A stretch of DNA of 64,000 nt, from contig JACCLO010000002.1 of NCBI GenBank assembly GCA_029448655.1, positions 1,302,001 to 1,366,000 on the forward strand. The letters are read 5' to 3'. This DNA comes from Wolfiporia cocos. Taxonomy: Eukaryota; Basidiomycota; Agaricomycetes; Polyporales; Phaeolaceae. The notes below the pieces were generated by a model. It had not been told where the DNA came from, did no database searches, and saw only the letters and a program-made list of their open reading frames with translations. Below, one piece after another: positions 53,458 through 63,957 of the stretch; positions within the stretch are counted from its first letter, which is position 1; every line of letters begins with the position of its first letter. The translations under genes and the position numbers were made by a program.

Positions 53458-54186
53458 ATTGGTGACACAGATTAAGTCATGCAGCCTTCCCCTTGGTCTA
53501 TTTTGACCCCATACTTGCACGTTAGGCATATTGCAGTAGGCGCTACTGCCTATCAAAAGTTAGTGAGTCATATGACCTCAATTGAGTAAGTCACATGATC
53601 TACTAAACTCTCAGATTAGATAGCAGCACCAGGTACCATCACAGGTGCCTTGTCAGGTGATGTTATCTCTTACTTACAAGCCTAGACGTTGCTAGGCACC
53701 ATAACTACATCATTAGTGACTTCATAGGTCTGGCCTTGGCTAGACATCGTCATTACTGACATCATAGTGACCTCATAGTTCTATTCTTACATAGATGAGG
53801 CCACTATCCCATCATTCAAGCTATCTTTAGGGTAGCACCATATTATAACACCTGATGGCACCATTTGGCTTACAGAGCCAACTATGCACAGACCACCTTA
53901 GTTTAGGGTGGTCTTACCTACAAGTAGTGTACATGCTATCTCATGTATAAATACTAGGTGTCTAGGGCTTATTCCCTAGACTCAACAATCTAAGCATTCT
54001 AGGCTATAACCATGAGTGTTAGGGGCATTTCCCTTTTCCTATCCTCCTCCTTTACTGCTTGAGACTATGCACTGCTAAGTCATTCTAGTTGGATTGGCTC
54101 CTCTTAGACGACTTGGACTTGCTTTCTAGGCCATCACTAGGACTTGCACCCTTCAGTATTGGAAGTCACAGGATTGTGACAATTGG
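53458..54186 (+). mobile_element. Solo LTR, family L716, copy 2
   Basis: Element 53463-54181 (719 bp), TGACACAGAT to GGATTGTGACA, target duplication ATTGG on both sides. It is collinear with copy 1 at 48840. The two CACGTG sites of copy 1 are CATATG and CACATG here. Confidence 0.86.
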
Positions 54187-54545
54187 AGAAGTGACACAAT
54201 CCAGTTGTGGGACTCACTGCCTATCCCATAGGCCAGAGGGAAGATGGTAAGAACTAGAATGAGCACAGCAGAAGGAGGGTAGAGGCTTCTATGATGCGCA
54301 GCATCTAGAAGAATAGAACTAAAGAATATCATGAGTGATATTCCTAATTATATAAACTTAAGAACATAGTGCATATGCGCACCCTAAACCAAAGGGTCAG
54401 TGCGCGCTTATGGCAAAGGGGGATGATGTCAGTAATGACATCATCCTGGGCAATAATGGTGCGAGAATGGTGCCATATTACATGTGACTAGATACTTAGT
54501 AAGAGACCGTGGGATGCCAGTAATGGCAGAACCAATAGTATCGTA

Positions 54546-56053
54546 CACTGTGTAAAGCCGCCGGTTTTCTGACACCTCAGAATCTCGTCGAAATCACCGA
54601 TTCTGGGCAGATTCTGAAGGGATTCTGGGCAGATGCTAGGAGCATCAGAATCCCTTCAGAATCTGCATATTTCTGACAGATTTCTGACTTAACCGTCAAA
54701 AGACTACGCCAGTATTAGGTCATTAGATTATGTAAATACATGATATTTTGCGCCAAGTCCAATTAAGGAGCTATATATGCTATCCTTGTTTGAATTCGAC
54801 TGGCTACTGCTGATGTCATGAAGCACAAGACTCCAACTTGTCTTCAGCCTGCATACTTCGATCCCTTCCTCCTCCTTCAAGTCCCTTTCCTCTGTCAGTG
54901 GATATGGCAGTCCCACAGAATGCAACATGTATGATGTTGTATAGATGAGTATATGCACTGACATGTATATTTCATCGATAGCCACCCCTAGTCCTGGTTA
55001 GAAAGTGGCCGTTATGCCACAGCGTCAAGTTCTCGCAGTCCATGCAGGATACAGAATAGTCAGCGGTGAGCGTTTTCCTCTACATCAATGGCAATGGTTT
55101 ATCTATACCATAGACGTGAGACAAATGATCTGGCATAGAAAGTTGAGTCACACCATACCACAGCTGTACCTTACTACTCGCCTGGTAAAGCAAAGTGTGC
55201 CGGTACATGCATCCTGTACACATTCGCTTTCAGACTCACATGCCTATATTAATACCAGATGCGTACCATACAACTTCCGGTCCTGCCATGCCCGACCAAT
55301 TTCTGGCACGCACATTCGCCTCCCGTACTGCGGTGACAAGATCGTAACATGCATCGCGCTCGACATGCGTGCCTTTCCAACAAGTGCAGCATCGGTGCAG
55401 CATTGGATATTAGGTAAGCTATTGTGATTATTATTATTTCGGCTGACTCGTATCTTCAAGAAGAGTATGGCACATAAAGCCACTTTGCACAGAAATTCAG
55501 AGGGGTTGACTCTATGGTACGCTGGGCAATTCACATTGCATCAGTTCTCGCTGATGTTGTTATCTGCATACAGGTCCCAGATGGTGCATGCACTGGACGA
55601 ACGGCAAGGTGCATCAAGTCATGAAACATAGACCACAGGGTACCAGCAGAGGTGTGGGAGAAACAGAAGTATAGGGGTCCAGCTGCTTTGAAGTTACTAC
55701 ATTCTCCTGCTTTCAATGCATTGAGAATTGCTTCAGTACGGTCAAGCATTCCTGTATATCCACAATGATACTTGAATATATATTATTATCTTGACCTGCC
55801 AAATACAATCTGTGGATTACATAATATGCACCTCTGGACACTTGTCATGGTCATTTTACCTTGACAGACCATGTTCTGGGTGTTCAGAATTGCATCAGAA
55901 CCTAGCCCGAAATCTCCCTGAAACATCAGAATCTCTATCATTCTGGCAAGATTCTGGGGACCCATTTTTTTCAGAATTCGTTCAGAATCCACTCAGAATC
56001 CAGCAATTCTGACAAGATTCTGGGCACCAGAGAATCGCCTGTTTCACGCAGTG
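54546..56053. mobile_element. TIR element with CACTG ends and CAGAATC subterminal motifs
   Basis: Ends CACTGTGTAAAG and, inverted, CACTGCGTGAAAC. Many CAGAATC/GATTCTG motifs crowd both ends (54570-54690 and 55870-56030), as in transposase-binding subterminal repeats. Flanks GTATCGTA and GTATGTAT could be a decayed 8-bp duplication. The interior (54720-55860) has short frames, one on the minus strand at 55531-55749 (MLDRTEAILNALKAGECSNF) with protein-like composition but no recognised family. hAT membership is a guess. Confidence 0.5.
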
Positions 56054-56283
56054 GTATGTATTAGTCAGGGGCATTGGGCTAGGCCCTAATGACATAGGTG
56101 ATTGTGCTAGTATGGTGTGATCATGATATCATGATGATATCATCAGTCTAGCCAAGACCGTAGTCTGGGCTGTATGACATAGGGATGACATCAGGATGAT
56201 GTCAGAGTCTAGGTATAGCTGTGGGCTAGACCTTATGATGTTATGGTGATATCATAGTCTGGACAAGACCATAGGTCTAGTCC

Positions 56284-56915
56284 ATGACATATAGTGATGT
56301 GCAAAGCACGGCTCGGCTCAAAGCCCAGGGCTTGGGCCCAGCTTTGAAGGGCTTGGGCTCAGCGGAATGTCAAGCTGGGCCCTCCTTGACGGCTCAGGCC
56401 GGCTTGGGCCCGGCTCAGGCTCAGGCCGGGGCTTATGGGTAATCATGTAGGACCTTGAAATTATTGGCTTGTGCAGCTCAAATGGCAGCACAACATATTC
56501 AGAATGCTTATATGTCTACTATTTGTTGTTATTCTGATCTACAAGTGTTTTTACAGCTGCTTATGATGTTGACCGAAAATCCAGATCTTGATCACAACCC
56601 CGATTGCAACAGTAGTCACAACGTTCCGCACCGTGTTAGCAGATCACAAGTCATTGTAATGGTTGTTGAGATCATATAAGGTGAATTGATGCAAAATCTT
56701 AAACCAAAGGGCCCATTTTTGCTAATTCTAACAACACCACAGCTGCATGCCTAAAGCCGCCAGCTCAGGGCTTGGCTATGGCCGGCTCATGATCCAAGCC
56801 AGGCCCTGAGCCGTCTTAAGCCACCCCCCCAGGCTCGGCTCGGCCCGGCTTAAGTCGGCTTGGCCAGGCCCGGCTCACGGCTTTGAGCCGTGCTTTGCAC
56901 ATCACTCATGACATA
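56284..56915. mobile_element. hAT-like MITE with 8-bp target duplication
   Basis: Element 56292-56907 (616 bp), ends TAGTGATGTGCAAAGCACGG and its inverse, duplication ATGACATA at 56284-56291 and 56908-56915. Subterminal GGCTCGG/CGGGCC-type motifs are dense on both sides. The ends and 8-bp duplication fit the hAT superfamily. No transposase remains in the AT-rich interior. Confidence 0.78.
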
Positions 56916-57223
56916 GTTGATGATGTATATTCGCCATGGAGACAAATGGGTCATCTGTAATGACTAGTGTGTAAGTGCTGTGTCATATATGCTTACTAGC
57001 ATGTAGTGAAGCATGACTTGTAGATAATAACTGTAAGGTTAATATCTTAGGTGGCATGTACTGTTAAGTACAGGATAACTTGTAGGTATGCGTAATAATA
57101 CCAGATAATTGCTAGAAATAGCAGAAAAATTGGTTTTATGTCAGATAAGAAGGCCGGCCCCAGGTCAAGCAATGAGAGCCCAGAGTAAATGAGAGTGTCC
57201 CAGGGTAAGTCATGGCTCATTTG

Positions 57224-57402
57224 TGTTGACAAACAGCGGCCAAAGTCTGGCCAGCCACGTCAATTACTGACTACCACTCAGGATTTAGGTACAAACAAGC
57301 AAAGGTATGCTACACCAGTACATTCCCCTTTTATTCCATTGCTAACATCAGGGCAGGCAGTGCAGCTTGCTTGACCATGCACCTCTGGATATTCTGCCAA
57401 CA
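57224..57402 (-). repeat. 179-bp terminal repeat (right) of the 5.1-kb element
   Basis: Starts TGTTGACAAACAG and ends CTGCCAACA, then TCTTG. Equal in length to the left copy without indels. Confidence 0.85.
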
Positions 57403-57508
57403 TCTTGTCACTAGTACCATAAAGGTCTTGTCACTGTCGATGTGCTTAAACTTCTCTCTCCTCAATCTGTTGCTCTCTCATCACTCAACTACCTAGGTGC
57501 AGTCTGTC
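57403..57508 (+). repeat. Dispersed repeat R1, copy 2, right part
   Basis: Resumes the R1 sequence after the insertion (GTCACTAGTACCATAAAGG and CTCTCTCCTCAATCTGTTGC match 41221-41311). Confidence 0.75.
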
Positions 57509-58138
57509 TCCCCCACTTCTTTGACCCACCTGCTGTTCTCCCACCTCCATCTCTACTTCCATGACTGGCACTGGCATGACTGACCTCTGCTGCACACTTG
57601 TCGCTACTGACTTCAATGTGCCTGGTCCGATTTCCCTTGTTGAGGGTGTAATTTTATGAGGTAAGCCGCCTTACCTGCTGCATCTGCCACCTGCTTGCTT
57701 ATCTGTCATGAACCCTGAACAACACCTCCCACCACACATCTGTGGGTAGTCCTTGTTTGTGTGTCAGTTTCTGCCTCTATATGCACATGTATATGCCATT
57801 TCTACAAGGTGTGTTTCATGCCCACTCCTCCTACTGATCATTTATTACAGCTTTCTGGGTCCACACTGACACATGTCACATTCACACCAGGCTGGCACCT
57901 TTGTCTCACACACCTACCTCTCCCTGCCACATCTGCCTCATGTTGCACTCTTGGCAATGGCAGGTGGCACACAGGTGGTGCCACCAACCTCCACATCATT
58001 GTTTATGTGCTTCTTGTCCCTGCATCCATTGCAGATGTGATGTATGCCTGATGGACAGGCCTCACTGCCTCCTCCACCTGTATTTCATAGTGGACACCAT
58101 GACCATGCACATGTGTGTCCTACCTTCATCAGCAAAGT
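57509..58138. other. Unassigned repeat-zone DNA
   Basis: About 630 bp, T- and C-rich on the plus strand, with short frames only. Nothing recognised. Confidence 0.3.
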
Positions 58139-58568
58139 GCGAGTGTCACAGATTTAACTGCATATGTACTAATGACCAAGTTGGACCACTGGGTAAGGTA
58201 ACGCCTAAGAGGTGGAAAGGCTCTTGAGGCACCCAGACTAGCACACAGAGGTAGTGTAAAGCTGAGGGGACATGCCCCCATGATACAATGAAGAGTCTGA
58301 GGTGTAGGACCTCAGACGTAGTAGCTTAAGTACATGCGCTGCAGCAGTCATGGTAGGGCTATCCTAAAGTAAGGCAGCCTGTGTGTAACCTAGCTACTAC
58401 ACTCAACCCATGACCTGCTTACATAAGGTAATGCACTAACTACTAAGGACCTAAGAGGATGTGTATGTACATGGTATTCACTATGCTATGGTGTGAGTGA
58501 GGGTCATGTGATGTAATCAGGGAGTTCTGTGTTCGAGACAGAGGAGGGGCAATATCTGTGACAGCGAG
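58139..58568 (+). mobile_element. Solo LTR, family L420, copy C
   Basis: Element 58144-58563 (420 bp), TGTCACAG to ATCTGTGACA, target duplication GCGAG on both sides. Hairpin GTCTGAGGT/ACCTCAGAC at about 58295-58317. Confidence 0.85.
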
Positions 58569-58569
58569 A

Positions 58570-58830
58570 CTGTAGATCTACTCATATCTATGTAGATATA
58601 CCTAGCAAGTCCTGTAACTGTAGCCGGACTGGTATACTCATGTATAACCCCCTTATAGTAGCAGGTCCTCACAATAGCAAGCAGCCAGGGGACAGGTTCC
58701 TGCAAGGACCTTACCTGAGGGCCCATGCTATTGTGAGGACCTCACCTGAGGGCCCATGCTATTTTGAGGACCTCACCTGAGGGCCTTCGCTATTGCAAGG
58801 ACCACACAATAGTGGTCACCAGGCCTAGGA
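58570..58830 (-). repeat. Inverted copy of the R2 right part with minisatellite B
   Basis: Reverse of about 48560-48815. Contains three to four units of about 30 bp (CTCACCTGAGGGCCCATGCT with ATTGTGAGGAC). Similarity continues through CTATAAGGGGGTTATACATG-type sequence on the minus strand. Confidence 0.7.
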
Positions 58831-61364
58831 GTGCCCAAGGCAAGTATTGTACTATATCATATTCATTCAATGTAGTGCTGATGAAACTTGAATATATTCG
58901 GAGTATGTATGAGTACAACAATATCCATAGTAATAGTAAGCAACAGAATGAGTCACAAAAGATCTACCAGAGAGCATCAGTCAGTAGCCTCAAGCATCAA
59001 CATCAACATGCACCACTCACACCACAAATTGGCACAGATATCAGTGGAAGGATTTATGCACGCTAGTGCATTGCATGAGCAACAGCATACGCATAGGTGT
59101 AGTGATCTCCATGTCGGTGCAGGCCAAGGTTCAACATACTCAGTGGGAAAAGCAGGCAGAAAATGTACCTCATCATGAGAACCCACAGATGTAAACAATT
59201 TGAGGTCACCAAATGATGCCAGCATGTTCTGGAGTGACTGGTACATTAAGTACCTGTACATATGTCTGGTAAGTACCGGCTGGACTCCATCCACTGCTCT
59301 GGCTCCCTCACTGCCGATACCTGCAAACAAAGGAGAACAGAAAGGCAGAGGAGGGAGAGCAGCAGGTGGGTAAAATGCACAGGTGACAGATCTCTGCACC
59401 ACCGACAGTATTTACAATGTCCTTGGTGGTAACAGCAGTGTGTTGGAAGTCAACGCACTTGGCACACGATGGTGTGATTGGAGTCGTGCATTGATCAGAG
59501 TCAATAGTGCACCAAGGCAGAAATGGCGTGTGCGGCAGGAGTCAGGGGGCTGATAATTGGGGTGGTATGGGCAGATGAGTCACCGTTAGCATAAAATGGG
59601 ACAGATTGTACATACATATGCTGTGCATTTGTAGCCTATCCAGACGAAGTCCCTGGAGTCCGAAAGGGAGCTTAGCCTCATGAGCAGGCACCTTCCCATA
59701 AATTTTGACACAGTGAGGGCTGCAAGTTACAATCAGCCAGAGCACTGTGGAAGGGCTGTGCGGAGATGCAGCAAATGACAGGTCACCAATACATAGTGCA
59801 AGAGACCAGAATGTATATGTGAGAATGCAAGAAAAACCCACAACAAAATATACGATTGGCCGCAAACTAACGCACGTGCAATGACGAATACTAACACACG
59901 ATCGTGTTTACTAATGACGAGGAGATACGACAAGATGAAACAACTAAAAAAATAAGACTCACTGGTGATCTCTTCGCCACGAAGACTCGATTGGCTGTGG
60001 TTGAGCTCGGCATCGCCTCACTAAGACTCAGAGGACAGCGTCACACAGAAGACATGAGGAGAGAGATGGATTGTGCGCTTAGCATGGCTGCTGTTATATG
60101 TTACAAACAACACAGTTTTGAGAGCCGACCAAAATACGACAGAAGAAAAAGTAGTGCTACATGATTGAGAGAAGCGAGTGATCATGTAACTTGATAAGGA
60201 AAAATGACTACCATAACAGTCTTGTGACTATGAGTCCATGTGAAGTAGTGGAGAAAAGCAGATGGGAGCTGCGTTGTTGGCACAGACACATCCGACATAC
60301 CGTCAGGATTGGTGTACAAAACGTGTGATGGCTCAAATTCCGTCAATGATGTCAAGACCACATCCTATTTATGTGTGCATCTCGCCACCCTCCAGTGTGG
60401 AAATGTTGGTCTGAAACGTTGCAGATCCTACTTTGTGTTCACATACCGCTCCCTCGGGATATGTCTCACGCACTGGTAGAGTCGGTGTGGAGGTTTTAGT
60501 ACAGTAAGGAAAATAAACGAAATACCAAAAATATAAGCGCAGGACGACAACCTGTACGTATGATCAAAGAGTTTGAGTATTGAGAAGTGGGGAGGAGCAA
60601 CCCTGCCAAAAATTACGTCCAGAGCTTATCACTTCAGAGTCTGAATGACCTACCTCAAATGGTAATTAAATGCTGAAATCATGATTGTGGCACTATTGAC
60701 GCTGGTATCAGTGCATGAGGGCCCCATATGTTATTACTAGATATTAATGGTGGCCCATGCTAGGTGGTATACACTACCAAGAAGTAGTCATATGTACTAT
60801 ATGTTACAGATCGAATATCCGTTCAGCTGAAATAACTAAGTCGAGTTACTCAGCGTATCGAGTAGCGCACTACTCGTCAGACTCAGCAGAGTCGAGCGTC
60901 GATATACTAGCCGCAGGCTTAATTGCTCAAGCCTTTGAGAACGAGTATAAGATCCTTGTAATTCAACAAGGTTGAGCTGAGGAACTCGACCAATATTTAC
61001 AACAGGTTTTTATACTACGATTCGGTAATCGGGGTCATAGTTTCCTTGGTACTGCTACCACTAAGTCCATAAGGCTAGTACACTAAGATAACTAAGCTGA
61101 AACGTTGCGGTTGAGTGCAACAGTGGCTGAAACATAGAAGTCCTGTGGTTAGACACAAGATATCAACTAGAACCTGATACGCTGCGAGATCATGGGCATA
61201 GGGCTGTTGTACATGAAACGAGGGTCACTGGTTGAACAGAGAACCCTAGAGATATTCGCGCGATACTACAGTTGAACGCTAAGTCCCCTTCTCCAGCGAG
61301 GTGTCAAAGATATTCAGATAATGGCACACGGACCATAACACTATACATGTGTGCTCATTAGTCC
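58831..61364. other. 2.5 kb of degenerate repeat DNA, no supported gene
   Basis: Minus-strand frames at 58977-59402 and 59542-59865 look weakly protein-like but have no recognised domain and no clear splice joins; they could be decayed transposon exons. About 60830-60995 is the inverse of the fragment near 42970-43130. Confidence 0.35.
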
Positions 61365-61602
61365 TGCAATGAATATGTCCATCCTGCAAATAATATTTTG
61401 GTCCTCATTGATCCTGCAAATAACATGCCAGTCCTCATTGATCCTGCAAATAGTATTTTAGTCCTCGTTGATCCTACAAAATATATTCCGGCCCTCATTG
61501 ATCCTGTGAGTACCCCACGTGTAATATCTGCTTGTATCTATGTATATTTACCGAGCTGATAGTTAGCAGACTAGATATGAGAGCTTGCATTTTGCCGATG
61601 TT
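61365..61602 (-). repeat. Inverted partial copy of R1 with minisatellite A
   Basis: Contains about five units of the 30-bp array in reverse orientation (CTCATTGATCCTGCAAATAA) and then the reverse of the R1 left flank (GTTAGCAGACTAGATATGAG). Confidence 0.75.
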
Positions 61603-61639
61603 TGATCTTTTCTGCTTGTAGCAAGTCATGGCTAATGTA

Positions 61640-61965
61640 CTATGCATAGTGACAGTGAGCACCATGTGGGGAACATGCTCACAGTGGTGGTAGCACATGT
61701 GCATGTACAGGGCCCAGCCCAAGTTTATGCTGATACTCAGAGGGTGCTGCCATGCCTTCAGCAGGCAGAGCTGAAGTTGACCACTACTGTTTGTGCTGGA
61801 GATTTTGTAGTCCCTTCAGTCAGGAGCCAATTCTACTGACATAGTTGTATGCATGCATATATTAAATATAGTTGAGCTTTCATTGGCACTACACTGTGTG
61901 AATACAATATATATTCAAGAACTGTATTTCCGGAACTGGTGTCCTTGAGCACACCCAAACTCCTG
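61640..61965 (+). repeat. Repeat R2, unoccupied copy
   Basis: Parallels 43320-43497 joined to 48398-48520, with GTCCC only once (61810-61814). It therefore shows the pre-insertion site of the copia element. Confidence 0.7.
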
Positions 61966-62087
61966 CTCCTGTATGGTCTTTGCAGTAGCAAAGGCCTCAG
62001 GTATGGTCCTCACAATACCAAGCACTGGGCACTGCATCCTTGCAAGAATGCTGTGGAAGGGAAAGTTAGAGATGCAGAGAAAGCAGG

Positions 62088-62523
62088 TCACTTGACACAG
62101 TCTACGTACTGTGGGACCCACACAGTGGGGGAGGCTAATATACCGCCTAAGACATGGTCTTGAAGGCGTCGCTGCTGTCCAAGCCCCAGACTAGCAAGGC
62201 ATGAAATAAGAGGTCGCACGCCGATGGTATCACGCAGCAGAGGAAGAGAGAGGGGACTTGCCCCTATGTCAAAAATAACAGGACTGAGGTTGTAGGACCT
62301 CATTCACGCTATATGTAGGTACATGAGTGAGTGGTCATGTCTACCCTAAAGACGCGGCCCGAGTGTACTACTGGGAACAACCATGACCGTAACGCTAACT
62401 AATGTAACTACCACCTGACCGTAATGTAGAGGTACGCTAATCTGATAAGATAACCAGCGTTAACGATGGGGATACAGGTGCAGGACGGGCAAGGGGAAGG
62501 AAAAATAGATTTGTGACATCACT
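62088..62523 (+). mobile_element. Solo LTR, family L420, copy D
   Basis: Element 62093-62518 (426 bp), TGACACAGTC to GATTTGTGACA, target duplication TCACT on both sides. The hairpin is partly decayed (TGAGGT/ACCTCA, near 62285-62302). Confidence 0.85.
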
Positions 62524-63032
62524 GACAGTGCAGGCTAGTGAGAGTGAGATAAGGCAGCAATGCAAACCTTATACATGACTAATATATGAGCAATCATTGA
62601 TGAATGTTCATATACTAATGAGTATAGATAAGGAACAAAATAAAAGAACAGAAAAATGCGACTGATTGTCTTAACAACGTGCTTACTAATGACCAATCTC
62701 GCAGGCTCCCAGTATCTTGATAGCTGCATTGCGTTGAGGAATGGTGTTGACTCACTGAGTCCTTAGTGCAAAGCAGACAAGATAGTGAAAGACATGTAGG
62801 GGATTGGTGCATTACAGCACGTCTGGTGTCATGGTTTTTCAGGTTTTATCCCAATTTCCTATCACTTTATATCAAGTGGCATTAGCTGTACTCAAACTCT
62901 CGTACTCTCGGAGATCATGTGATAATTAGGTGCTGGTCAAGGCTCTATACTGGCTGAAATAATACATCACTTACATAAGCAACTATCCCATGATCATGAA
63001 TTCCTTATATGGCATTGGGCCTAGGTTGGAAT
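62524..63032. other. Unassigned repeat-zone DNA
   Basis: About 500 bp of AT-rich sequence without recognised feature. Confidence 0.3.
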
Positions 63033-63393
63033 TGTCACAAATCTATTATTCCTCTACTTTACATCGCACGTGCCTACAATCTAGCATAGATGAGATAAAA
63101 GGATCATCTACACGATCTCCTTCCTGTGGTCAGGCAGTATTTTACATAGTGTTACGGTCACTTGTGTTATGGTGTAGTTATGGTCATGGACATACGCACA
63201 GACTCACACTTTAGGGTAGACACGTTACACCCAAATGTATGTACTTATAGTGCAGGCTGAGGTCTTACAACCTCAGTCTTGTTATTCTCAATGTTGGGGT
63301 GCTCCCCCCTCTCTCATCACTGTGTGTGCCTGCGACAACACTCTTACTTTTGGAAATTCATGACACAACACATTTTTCTCAATTGTGTCGACC
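63033..63393 (-). mobile_element. LTR family L420, copy E, inverted and degenerate
   Basis: Begins (plus strand) TGTCACAAATC, the reverse of the family's 3' end, and holds the hairpin CTGAGGTcttacaACCTCAG near 63257-63276. The other end near 63393 is eroded and no target duplication was found. Confidence 0.55.
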
Positions 63394-63515
63394 AATAAGG
63401 AAGCTACCATTCAGGGTATGTGGCTAGAGCACCAATACCACATGAGAGACTAGCTCTAGCTAACTTATTGTTTTGCATTTGCTGACTCTGCTGCTCAATA
63501 CTGCCTGTTGATGGT

Positions 63516-63957
63516 CCTGCTGACACAAAACTTATCTAGTGTTGGTCTACCGTCACTTGGCCTAAGGAATCTACGTGACGCTACGTCGCTAAGATAGTTG
63601 GCGTGCAGCAGACCTCAGACAAGGCAGATGAGATAGAGAGTTGAGGGACATGCCCCAGAAGTACAATTAACAAGTCTGAGGTTGTAAGACCTCAGACATC
63701 TAGCTTAAGTACATGAGGAGCCAGTACGCTACAAGGTTGGGCCCGCCCTAAAGGCAAGGGCCATGTGCACTAATGATGGGCAGTCACATGTATGTAATTA
63801 GGTAAGCTAGAGGTTAGGCAACCAAGGGGTGGGCTACGTGTAACTACTAGTCCACTGTGTAATTGGTGGACTAGGTCATGTGACTATCCGATGTAAGTAC
63901 AAGAGTTCGAGCCCCGGTGGGGGCGTACCTACATGCCACGGAATCTGTGACACCTGC
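63516..63957 (+). mobile_element. Solo LTR, family L420, copy F
   Basis: Element 63521-63952 (432 bp), TGACACAAAA to ATCTGTGACA, target duplication CCTGC on both sides. Hairpin GTCTGAGGT/ACCTCAGAC at 63674-63697. A GAGTTCGAGCCCCGG stretch near 63903 resembles a Pol III box B. Confidence 0.86.

Larger units (their letters stand above)
52309..57407 (-). mobile_element. 5.1-kb non-autonomous LTR element with nested insertions
   Basis: The element spans 52314-57402 and is flanked by TCTTG (52309-52313, 57403-57407). Terminal direct repeats of exactly 179 bp lie at 52314-52492 and 57224-57402. Next to the left repeat, on the minus strand, CTCGAGGGGGCG resembles the purine tract of the copia element; next to the right repeat, ATGGCTCAT resembles its primer site GGGCTCAT. 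This fixes the sense as minus and suggests a copia relative. No gag-pol is present. Nested inside are solo LTRs at 52911-53318 and 53463-54181, a TIR element at 54546-56053 and a hAT-like MITE at 56292-56907. Without them the core is about 1.5 kb plus LTRs. Confidence 0.8.

Noticed and set aside
58977..59865. Minus-strand frames with protein-like stretches such as GDLKLFTSVGSHDEVHFLP
   Set aside because: Could be a decayed transposon gene, but I could not join the frames or identify the family, so not listed as a gene.
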